From Halichondria panicea (Eukaryota > Porifera > Demospongiae > Suberitida > Halichondriidae): a stretch of 64,000 bases of DNA. The translations under genes and the position numbers were made by a program. The notes beneath the pieces were generated by a model, which saw only the letters and a program-made list of their open reading frames with translations, ran no database searches and was not told the DNA's origin. The DNA is taken from the NCBI RefSeq assembly GCF_963675165.1, contig NC_087377.1, positions 1,451,501 to 1,515,500 on the forward strand, given 5' to 3'. This document shows positions 25,282 through 31,805 of this stretch, one piece after another (the first letter of the stretch is position 1; the number at the start of each line of letters is the position of its first letter).

Positions 25282-26034
25282 TATACAATGTACATTAATA
25301 AGCTCTTGTGAGCATTTATAAGCTCCACACTATATGGTGTCAATAAGGATTTAGTATAGAGGGGGAAATAAGGCGTGCTTTTGAAAAGTAACCAGAACAT
25401 TTTTCTGAAAAAGGTCAACTGTTATTTCAATTATAATGAAATAACCCATTTTTGGTTGCCTGAATTGCAAAATTGCTGCAAAATTGCAATTCAGGCAACC
25501 AAAAATGGGTTATTTCAACCAATTTTGTTTTTACAGTGTATACCCTGTTTTAGTATGTAACACTGCCAGCTATGGTCACTCAGTCATACAACTATAGTAC
25601 ACCTGAATTTTAGGGGGGGGGGGAATTGGAGCCAGAGGGAGGATATCCCTGTATGACACCCTGACAATGATTAGCTATAATATTTTTATAGCCTATTAAA
25701 ACTGTACTTTGCTCACGTTCTCCTCTCTGCTGGGGTCTTGAAACCGAGTTTCTTGCGAATCCACGGCACTAACCTGATGTGTGTGTGTTAGGGGGTCAAG
25801 TTTGTGTACGGACAATTATAATAATTATTACAATCAAAGTACTTCTTGATGCATGGTGGTATATGCAAGTTACTAGCTAGAGTAACACAACATGCAGAGC
25901 TTCCATTGATGAGCTCCAATTCTGATGAGGTGATTCCACCTCTGACTAATGGAATGATCCTCCCTCCATGCAATCACAAGGTGGCACTCTAGTCTACATG
26001 TGTTCACTCACCCTGAGTCTTCTCCAGTAGCCAT
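14098..26034 (-). CDS. Ankyrin-GTPase-death domain protein (DAPK-like, no kinase), 12 exons
   Basis: Twelve exons join in frame to about 1,150 residues: 26034-26012, 25216-25187, 25092-25063, 24969-24650, 24257-24156, 23888-23781, 20504-20445, 19627-19493, 18827-18774, 17470-15299, 14625-14578, 14468-14098. Order of parts: MATGEDSG start; two ten-residue microexon units; ankyrin repeats (about 40-200); a low-complexity linker with a short hydrophobic segment (about 225-240); a Roc-like GTPase with COR-like region; a C-terminal death domain. ANK-Roc-COR-death is the C-terminal half of DAPK1, a pro-death kinase; here the kinase is absent. The likely role is a GTP-regulated adaptor in death or immune signalling, by inference. 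The first four introns are phase 2 and the rest phase 1. Alternatives: the 5' ankyrin part and the 3' GTPase part could be separate genes, though exact phase matching argues for one. Confidence 0.8.
14578..14625 (-). CDS. 48-nt linker exon
   Basis: Reads GNAVTPLATPHTTTQS, a Thr/Pro linker between GTPase and death domain. Phase 1 at both ends, so it can be skipped without a frame shift. Confidence 0.7.
14667..14993. mobile_element. TAG...CTA MITE with 9-bp duplication
   Basis: Element of 327 bases in the intron between exons 10 and 11. Inverted ends begin TAGACTGGCGGTGACAGCCG; arms of about 70 bases. The nine bases GCACAAGAG flank it at 14,658-14,666 and 14,994-15,002. Confidence 0.9.
15299..17470 (-). 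CDS. Roc/COR-like GTPase exon
   Basis: A single 2,172-nt exon of 724 codons. P-loop GMAGTGKT (about residue 335 of the joined protein), switch II-like DSGGQPHF (about 506), and GTHKD in the place of NKxD (about 586), followed by a COR-like region with VPLWWFVLEIII. Between the P-loop and DSGGQ lies an insertion of over 100 residues, rich in Ser/Thr/Pro, with basic AKKRRPKQERK. The exon start at TCGAG (17,470) after GATTTCAG keeps phase 1; an alternative acceptor at 17,450 would not. The GTPase belongs to the Roc-type animal family by motifs; nucleotide binding is inferred. Confidence 0.85.
17500..18770. other. Intron 9: no gene seen
   Basis: AT-rich intronic sequence. At 17,860-17,935 is a fragment related to the repeat at 19,060-19,430 (ends GCCGAGGCATAATCATT). 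No credible exon. Confidence 0.5.
18774..18827 (-). CDS. 54-nt linker exon, duplicate of exon 7
   Basis: Reads DTPNGSKLPSTSKEGPNP. It is paralogous to exon 7 (DTRNGSEQLLSNS...), including the GTGAGTAAT donor and bases of the upstream intron, so it arose by exon duplication. Phase 1 at both ends. Confidence 0.7.
19060..19430. repeat. Dispersed repeat, also at 43,740-44,090
   Basis: Shares AATCCACGAATTATAATCCA-type sequence, GACTAGAAGCCTATAGAA and an end with CACACACA followed by GAGGCATAAT with 43,740-44,090. A shorter relative is at 17,860-17,935. Non-coding. Confidence 0.6.
19493..19627 (-). CDS. Hydrophobic-segment exon
   Basis: 135-nt exon, phase 1 at both ends. Reads MYSLVIGVGFYVLTVRQ, then a Ser/Pro/Gln-rich tail. 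The 15-residue hydrophobic run could be a short membrane anchor, but it is at the lower limit of length and may be a buried strand instead. Confidence 0.7.
20000..20100. repeat. Hairpin around GGAAAGGCAATGAATAA
   Basis: TAGGAAAGGCAATGAATAA and its complement face each other (about 20,041-20,091); a single arm also occurs at 19,702-19,720. Probably a small MITE in intron 7. Confidence 0.45.
20371..20388. repeat. Poly-G run
   Basis: About 18 consecutive G. Length in the assembly may be unreliable; on one strand it could form a G-quadruplex. Confidence 0.8.
20445..20504 (-). CDS. 60-nt linker exon 7
   Basis: Reads DTRNGSEQLLSNSIVDKTSS after a CTCAG acceptor, ending in GTGAGTAAT. Sister of the 54-nt exon at 18,774-18,827. 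Confidence 0.7.
20609..20683. repeat. Compound (CGCA)n(CA)n microsatellite
   Basis: GCAC tetramers run directly into about 20 CA units in intron 6. Confidence 0.9.
21016..22933. mobile_element. TIR transposon of 1.9 kb
   Basis: Inverted ends CACAGCCAAAAATCCACGGG at both sides, each flanked by TA (21,014-21,015 and 22,934-22,935). Directly inside the left end is a cluster of interleaved palindromes built from ACAGGCCGT and ACGTCCTGT (21,040-21,230), mirrored in reduced form at the right (22,770-22,900). The interior holds two tandem versions, 366-394 bases apart, of a block with GT-donor-like ends (GCCGAGTT...GTAAGTGCC; TTCATAGTACGCCGGTAAG). No transposase is recognised. It sits in intron 6 of the death-domain gene. 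Confidence 0.75.
23235..23587. mobile_element. CCGTATAGCGGG MITE with nested insertion
   Basis: Inverted ends related to CCGTATAGCGGGTAATTTTC. It carries the second element at 23,342-23,505. TA follows the right end; the left flank TA is not kept. Confidence 0.7.
23342..23505. mobile_element. Nested hairpin MITE
   Basis: 164 bases with long inverted arms (CTCAGGTAC...GTACCTGAG; inner GGGACCAGCAATTATTG). TA on both sides (23,340-23,341; 23,506-23,507). The related element at 59,733-59,920 has a single TA at this place, so the empty site is visible. Confidence 0.8.
23781..23888 (-). CDS. Ankyrin repeat exon
   Basis: Reads DVTDNTGYTPLDVAVQYRC, then TEVINYLRSLQPSTPKP: the last ankyrin unit (TPL-VA core) and the start of the linker. 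Phase 1 at both ends. Confidence 0.8.
24156..24257 (-). CDS. Ankyrin repeat exon
   Basis: Reads DVRDKGDHTPLHLACWNGR, then IQVVKYLVEVLKVDVG: one canonical ankyrin repeat with TPLHLAC. Phase 1 at both ends. Confidence 0.85.
24650..24969 (-). CDS. Ankyrin repeat exon (320 nt)
   Basis: Starts in frame after GCAG with VQEQLAEDLYEAVDNKDV. Contains VHLACWMGYLEITRALVSGG and AFHLACEGGDMETVVYLS, two clear ankyrin repeats plus a degenerate first one. Ankyrin repeats bind proteins; the ligand is unknown. Confidence 0.85.
25063..25092 (-). CDS. 30-nt microexon (second of pair)
   Basis: Between CACACAG and GTAAGCAATTTG. Adds RLETEPDTPT in frame. Near-duplicate of 25,187-25,216, including its intron borders. 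Confidence 0.6.
25187..25216 (-). CDS. 30-nt microexon (first of pair)
   Basis: Between CACACAG and GTAAGCAATTTG. Adds RLDTVPDTPR in frame between exon 1 (phase 2) and the next exon. Exactly ten codons, so inclusion or skipping is frame-neutral. DTP motifs could be phosphorylation sites, by inference. Confidence 0.6.
25438..25516. repeat. Perfect 33-bp-arm hairpin
   Basis: GAAATAACCCATTTTTGGTT begins an arm of 33 bases that is repeated exactly in inverse orientation after a 13-base loop. Probably a MITE remnant in intron 1. Confidence 0.8.
26012..26034 (-). CDS. Start exon of the ankyrin-GTPase gene
   Basis: ATG GCT ACT ... encodes MATGEDS plus two bases of a Gly codon, then a GTGAGT donor. 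Chosen as start because its phase 2 end joins the following exons with or without the microexons; no other evidence for the start. Confidence 0.55.
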
Positions 26035-26530
26035 TATATTGAAGCTTTGGACAGACACTTGAGCTTTCTTTGTAAGTCTCAGTTCTGTCACTTTTTCAGT
26101 AAAGTGCCACACGCTCTTTTTGCGTTTTGAATCTAAAATTGGTCTAGCTAGCTCGAGGCTGTTTCTCCAGGAGGCATTTTGATATTCATAGAATTTTAAT
26201 TGAAAACACACCCCTAACTTTATCAATAAGCGGAAGTGCATAATTTTTACTGATTAATTTTAGTCATAATTATTTTCATGACCAAAAATCATACAAATTT
26301 ATCCTTTCTTTTCTTTTAGTGCCTTTAATTTTGTGATATTAACTGTTTGTAAAGCTGTCAATTTCCAAGGGCGAGGGCCTGAGAAACTACAAATACACAC
26401 AGTCAATAGTCCAGTCATGTGATCCTACTACACACACACAAAAACAACACTTATAGATCTACTACACACACGGAAAAATAAATATTAAAAATTTAGCTAA
26501 AAGGAACTGCTCAAAATTTATCTTCAGTTG

Positions 26531-26702
26531 TCACTGTCGTCGTAACCTTTGAACCCTCTCCAAGGGGGGTGCTCCAAACAAATCTCGTCTTGCATTGTCA
26601 GCAGTATTATGAGTGGGCGGGGTAGAGGAACGTCCATCAAATGAAGTGCTACCAAAGTCATCCGTAGGAAATAGACTGCCAGTCTGTGTGTGTGTGTGGG
26701 TA

Positions 26703-26733
<31 letters not shown>

Positions 26734-27821
26734 TGTGTGTGTGTGGGAGTTGAATATTCAGTATACAGGACCACCCTCTATAATACAGCCAGGTTAATGG
26801 TCCCCAAAGTCTCCATAGCATGTGTTTGGACCTGTGTTAGCAGGCCACCCTCTATAATACAGCCAGGTTAATGGTCACCAAAGTCTCCATAGCATGTGTT
26901 TGGACCTGTGTTAGCAGGCCACCCTCTATAATACAGCCAGATTAATGGGCCCCAAAGTTTCCATAGCATGTGTTTGGACCTGTGTTAGCAGACCACCCTC
27001 TATAATACAGCCAGGTTAATGGTCCCCAAAGTCTCCATAGCATGTGTTTGGACCTGTGTTAGCAGGCCACCCTCTATAATACAGCCAGATTAATGGGCCC
27101 CAAAGTCTCCATAGCATGTGTTTGGACCTGTGTTAGCAGGCCACCCTCTATAATACAGCCAGGTTAATGGGCCTCAAAGTCTCCATAGCATGTGTTTGGA
27201 CCTGTGTTAGCAGGCCACCCGCTATAATACAGCCACTGTTGGTCTACCGACCACTATACATAAGGTTATACTAATAGTAAGGTACTCACAAAGACATTAG
27301 TGACATGGTTGGTGGTTCCTGTGATCCTGGACACCACCTCACACACTTGCCAGATACTGGGACGCAGCTCAGGGTCAGAGGTCAACAGGCAGCCTACAAG
27401 GGAGGGGGAGAATACACGTATCATTAGAGCAATACACTTAAGGATGGCAGAGTATCATAGCACCTGTAGCTAGTGTGTGTTCTTAAATAATTATAATTAG
27501 CTCTGAAAAAACAGGTCCAGTTCACAAAGAAAAAACCCCACTATTACAATAGTCTTAAACTAGATTTTATACGTATACCCAGTGGTACTGACTATAAGAT
27601 GTGTGTGTGTGTGTGTGTGTGTGTGAGGGGATGGAGGGTGTGAGGGGGTGGAGGGTGTGTGTGTGTGTGTGTGTGTACATGTACCTCTCAAGTTATGCAG
27701 CTGGGTCTTGTGTGTAGGGAGAGTCTTCAGGAATGCTGTACTGAGCACTGACTATGGCTAGAGGGTTGTCACCAAATGGAGTATCCATGAAGCACAGCTT
27801 GAACAGTAGTACGCCCAGTGC
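26531..27821 (-). CDS. NAK-family (AAK1/BIKE/GAK-like) kinase, 3' exons
   Basis: Three visible exons: 27821-27685, 27393-27290, 26683-26531. They cover the kinase C-lobe and tail: ALGVLLFKLCFMDTPFGDNP with LAIVSAQYSIPEDSPY, then QLHNLRGCLLTSDPELRPS with IWQVCEVVSRITG, then a tail with DDFGSTSFDG and RDLFGAPPLERV like the D-F-G-rich tails of AAK1/BIKE. These kinases phosphorylate clathrin adaptors in endocytosis. The first exon has a frame break: the IPEDSPYT and QLHNLRG parts are in different frames (a stop follows in the first), so the reading needs a 1-base insertion or 2-base deletion to be undone. The catalytic loop and N-lobe exons are not visible upstream. Either a decayed copy or a sequence error. 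Confidence 0.7.
26696..26745. repeat. (TG)n microsatellite
   Basis: TG repeat just upstream of the last kinase exon; on the minus strand it forms the pyrimidine/CA tract before the acceptor. Confidence 0.8.
26771..27237. repeat. 74-bp minisatellite, about 6.3 units
   Basis: Units begin CCACCCTCTATAATACAGCC at 26,771, 26,845, 26,919, 26,993, 27,067, 27,141 and 27,215, an exact 74-base period with few mismatches. Lies in the intron before the last kinase exon. Confidence 0.95.
27598..27678. repeat. (GT)n microsatellite with G-rich centre
   Basis: Two GT tracts around GAGGGGATGGAGGGTGTG in the intron of the kinase gene. Confidence 0.85.
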
Positions 27822-28021
27822 CTGTGTGTGGGCAGGTGTGTGTTGTGTGAGGGTGTGATGATAATTATGGGTATTCAGTGTTCATTGAGAGCTTTCAAAT
27901 GACTACCACTTAACATGGTTCAGTAAACGTGATTCAAGGAAATTCTCCACTCATCCCCACATTCCACAGTCTTACACAGACAGACCACATTCACAAAATG
28001 CAAACCTTATTACAAAAAACA

Positions 28022-28062
28022 TAAGTCAACCACTAGCTACAGTGTACACAGTGGGGACCACA
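28022..28062. repeat. Single copy of the satellite monomer
   Basis: Shares ATAAGTCAACCACTAGCTAC, then ACAGTGTACACAGTGG, with the left edge of the 31.8-kb array (31,804 on). A likely relative of the seed of the array. Confidence 0.7.
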
Positions 28063-28429
28063 CATAAAGAGGAATTTCGCCCCTTTTAGCCTTGTTTCCC
28101 AGTAAACATAATCATTGCTCAGATCCTCCCCCTTTTCAGAGAGGTGTTACATTCCACCCCTTTCACAGTAAACAAAGCAATTTGGTTGAATGTCATTGAA
28201 AGGTCATAATTAGTGAAAGGTCACCTCCAATAGTACTGCCACATGTCCATCCATACATGCATGGATAAATAATTACACCATACTGTAGTTTAAAATACAA
28301 TGACAAATGAAACCTCTCAGCCCATGCCAACTCAGCTAGCATATGGTTGCTCAATATTGACCTCCCTCCAACAAAGGTCTAATACATTGCTACAAGTCAT
28401 CAACCATCTTTACCTGCACTTCCAGAGTT

Positions 28430-28680
28430 GAGCCAGCCTCCAGCTCATCAGTGTATGCATGGACTAACACACTAGAGCAATATCAGCAATCCCATCAAAC
28501 TGCAGTCTGAAGGTGTACTCCATGCAGTGTATAGTTGCCCTCATGCAGGGGTAGGCTGTAGAGTGGTCCCAGCTGGCAGTCCATCCACCAATATCACATT
28601 GATACTGCCCTTGTCATGAGTACACCAGTATACAGCCTCTGGACCATAGATGAGAGGAGGGAAGTTAGCTGTATAGGTAA
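28430..28680 (-). pseudogene. Degraded coding-like segment, unknown
   Basis: Minus-strand peptides such as SINVILVDGLPAGTTLQP, YTFRLQFDGIADIA and SVLVHAYTDELEAGSTLEVQ lie close together but in different frames. It looks like a frameshifted coding region; no family recognised. It is on the strand and side expected for earlier kinase exons but does not match a kinase. Confidence 0.3.
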
Positions 28681-29212
28681 AGTTGACATGCAGTTAGCAA
28701 TTGCAATAAGTATATACCCAAGTGGACTAAGTGGTGGTTTTAGAGGGCAGTACCTTGACCTTGTATAAGCCCTTATACCTGCACATACTCTTTCCTCAGA
28801 TCAGGACATGAATTCTTGTGTACCATTGGGTACATTGCTAAACCTCACATGAACAATCTCCTACAACTGAGATAAGCTAATTGCAAACCACATTAGTTAT
28901 TATACACGTACTTGTATTATAGCTGACAATAACACACATAATTATACGTATCTTCACAGCCCAACACTGCGTATACACTCTACGTATATGGAACAGATAA
29001 CGAACATGCAAGCCTCTTATCAAACTTTATATTTCTCACAAGTTATGATGCAGGATGATGCTGCCCACCCGGGGTACCCGTGTATAGGGCTGAGGAATTG
29101 ATGGACACAATAAAGACAATAGACTACCATCATGCACGCAGGTACACTACCACCCACTCCACTCATCACACACCACCCACTACATTAGTATGAGTACGCA
29201 ATGGGGGACCAT

Positions 29213-29345
29213 ACATTACAACAAAGGGAGCTAGAGAGCTAGTCCATAGATAAAGTATCTGGGTCCACTCAATAAGACCTGACACTACTCACCCTAGCAT
29301 TGTCCAGCTCCCTCTGCAGACTAGCCACCATATCCACCAACATTA
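29213..29345 (-). pseudogene. Exon-like fragment shared with 2,311-2,450
   Basis: Second copy of the coiled-coil-like exon VDMVASLQRELDNAR with a GTGAGT donor (exon end near 29,293). No partner exons recognised. Confidence 0.45.
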
Positions 29346-29384
29346 ATCAGGACTGCAATGCATGATCCTCCATCGTTCGCGCTC

Positions 29385-29434
29385 TAGCCTCGAGACCAGC
29401 CGTTTGTTATAAGGAAAGGTTGGTCTCGAGGCTA
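29385..29434. mobile_element. 50-bp TAG...CTA micro-MITE
   Basis: Inverted ends TAGCCTCGAGACCA around a core of about 20 bases. Flanks TTCGCGCTC and CTCACGCTC agree at 7 of 9 positions, consistent with an aged 9-bp duplication. Ends match those of 47,315-47,398. Confidence 0.6.
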
Positions 29435-29991
29435 CTCACGCTCATGCCTGCCTTCTCTGATCTGAGGCTGCTATGTGGTTAACAAGAAGCTGCAACTGAA
29501 GTGATCCCGTACCCAACAACAATGGTAAAGGGTCACTAAACTAGAAAGCTGAAATGAAATTTTGCCAAAAAAGTATAAAAATAGAAGGTGATGGTATATA
29601 TACATGTATGCACACACACACAGGACACAGAACATTATAATAGTCAGTACTTATAGTCAACACAGAGTTAGTTCTTTACTTGACATTATTGCATGCTTCT
29701 TTACTTGACATCAGTTCTTTATTCGTCCCTTTCAAGTAGCTCCAGTATCTGTATGAAAGCATGAGCACAGCACAATAAACTAGAGCCTTATAAGCAAAAC
29801 ATTGCAATAAAACACTGTGTGCAATGAAAATAGGGATCAGATTTATGAATATTCCAGTAATAATCTGTTTAAAAACATGAGTGCATGATTTAGGAGCCCT
29901 CAGGGCTAGTAGAACCCTCAAGTACTTAGAATGCTGTATACTATTATGGCATGGCACAACTGCATGACGAGCAAGCTCACAAAGTTAATAG

Positions 29992-30359
29992 TCAAAGTGA
30001 TGATTCACTAGGTAACTCACTGGTATGCTCCACACAGGCCTTGTGAATGCTGCGAACTGCCTCTCCGTCCTCAATCTCTGAGGCAATTTCCACTAATCGA
30101 CCGTAAGTAGCTGTTGAATTCAATGGATTGAATTGGAGAATATTTTTACTCTTCCACTTCTTTAGAGCAGCGAGGAATTTCCCTGGAATACCAACAAATG
30201 TGTGATCGATAGCACCAATCTCAGCATCACTGAGGCCCAGCCTGTGGTTGTATCTGTCATAGCCAGCAATCTCGGTAGACAACTGGAGAAGAGCATCATC
30301 CCAGCACTCACTACTCAACCGAGGGGCAGTCGCTGTCACTATCGTCTTATGTGGTTGAA
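29992..30359 (-). pseudogene. Orphan death-domain exon
   Basis: Paralogue of the death-domain exon at 14,098-14,468, with the same acceptor (TGTACAG), core (GLSDAEIGAID, ALKKWKSKNI, ATYGRLVEIASEI), C-terminal SESSL and flank down to about 29,963. The frame is fully open with no damage. No GTPase or ankyrin exon precedes it; upstream sequence is piggyBac-like. It could be an exon of an unseen gene extending beyond the repeats, or an isolated duplicate. Confidence 0.65.
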
Positions 30360-30580
30360 CTGTACAGATCAAAATACATTACATTATTTCCAATGCAATG
30401 ACATACAACGCTATACTCTGAAATGTACACCAAATACTTTATCACTGTCACATGAGACCCCATACACAATACAACTGTCAAGGCTATAATTGAAGATTGC
30501 TTCAATTTAGATTGCTATACTTGTACAATAATGATGTCATGAATAATTATAGTAATCACATTAATTCCCAAGTTGTTCCC

Positions 30581-30600
30581 TTAACCCTTTAACCGTCGGA
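30581..30600. mobile_element. Possible piggyBac-type end (TTAA CCCTTTAACCG)
   Basis: TTAA followed by CCCTTTAACCGTCGG has the look of a piggyBac terminus next to its TTAA target. The matching opposite end was not found, so this is tentative. Confidence 0.3.
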
Positions 30601-31039
30601 TTCTTAATTAACAGTGAAGTGAAATGTCTGTAATTCTCTATCGGGTTTCCAGAGCAATAAAATGCCTAGCAACCATATACCAATAGAATGCCCATACAAC
30701 AAGGAATAAAATGGTGCAACATGTGTTGCCATAACAACCACGGTTATTACGCTCACCCGTTTTTATCATTTTAAATGCTCGGCCAGCGGTGAGATAAAAT
30801 CCAAAAATTTTTTTTATGGATCAGCCTATCATATGGTATAAAGGCTTGACTAAGCTTGATTTTCTCATCATATGAATGTAACAGTGCTAAAATATATCAA
30901 TTTGAAGTACAATACGTACGTGTAATACTATATCGGTGAACGATCTATGAAATTTACAAGCTCACATAAAGACTGTTCATTACTGCTAATTCTATTTTAG
31001 CTATACTATACTTACTACTGATATTCTAGCTATACTATA

Positions 31040-31294
31040 CTACTTGCCAGAGTCACACAGTGAGCCCTCTCCTGGTCTTTCACCGTCTTGGTCCATAGCT
31101 CTAGCGTCTAGGTCCATGTCATGCATGTCCTCAGTCCCAGACAGTTCATCAGCGTCTGGCATAAAGCTGGTAGCCTTTGGGAGGTATCCTACTATCCCCT
31201 CTCCTTCATAGGCACTGTCATCACCAGAGGAGACATCGCCATTGCTGTCCTCAAGCTGTTCAAGCACATCGGCACAAGTAAACAACCTAGCCAT
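31040..31294 (-). CDS. Acidic N-terminal exon, piggyBac-like
   Basis: ATG at 31,294 begins MARLFTCADVLEQLEDSNGD and continues with acidic/Ser stretches (SSGDDSAYEGEG) to a stop at 31,040, 84 residues. Acidic N-termini of this kind precede the DDE domain in PGBD/piggyBac transposases; no catalytic domain follows, so the assignment is inference. It is the better preserved twin of 4,895-5,326. Confidence 0.4.
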   Translation of the reverse strand: MARLFTCADVLEQLEDSNGDVSSGDDSAYEGEGIVGYLPKATSFMPDADELSGTEDMHDMDLDARAMDQDGERPGEGSLCDSGK

Positions 31295-31479
31295 AGCTAT
31301 AAACTTCGTGCGGTAAGATGCTAATGAAATTTTAATATAGCAACGTGGCTTGGAAAATTCTAGACTAAATTGCACGTGATTCTACAGCTCTTCCTCTATA
31401 CAGGGATGTGCGTAGTTTGAGCTACTTCCTAAGTATCGCAGAATTATAATTACGCAAAAAAAGTCACTATTGCGGGCCA

Positions 31480-31805
31480 CGATCGTGGTGCGTATGATTT
31501 AATTAAATCTCACTTTTCATTGGCTAACTAGAGCTATGTGTACAGAGGACTTCTGCCAACCAACCTGAAATCCTCTGTACATGTATATGTAGAGAAGTAC
31601 ATTTGTATCCTCAAGCAAACTATAGTTTGGGCAGAATATTGGCAGTACATGGAATGCTGTGGTGAACCCATACAAATGTTATTATTGCTTTCACTTCATT
31701 TGAAATGCAAACATTAATTATTAAAGTCACCACTAGCTATTTGCATTGTCCTAATACAAATCTATTTCGTAGCTCTTTATCAAAATATGTGTTTAAATTA
31801 GCGAT
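31480..31805. other. Stretch without a recognised gene
   Basis: Unique AT-rich sequence between the piggyBac-like segment and the satellite. Nothing recognised. Confidence 0.4.

Larger units (their letters stand above)
25027..25285. repeat. TG-rich microsatellite region
   Basis: Long GT-rich stretches surround the two microexons and provide their polypyrimidine tracts on the minus strand. Long frames read through here are repeat artefacts. Confidence 0.8.

Noticed and set aside
24929-25418. His/Thr-rich and Cys/Val-rich long frames
   Set aside because: Translations of TG/CA microsatellites.
26771-27237. 74-bp repeats as a possible CRISPR array
   Set aside because: Whole units repeat without spacers; it is a minisatellite in an intron.
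30585-31478. A complete piggyBac element here
   Set aside because: Only one possible end was found; no matching inverted end or second TTAA in a sensible place.
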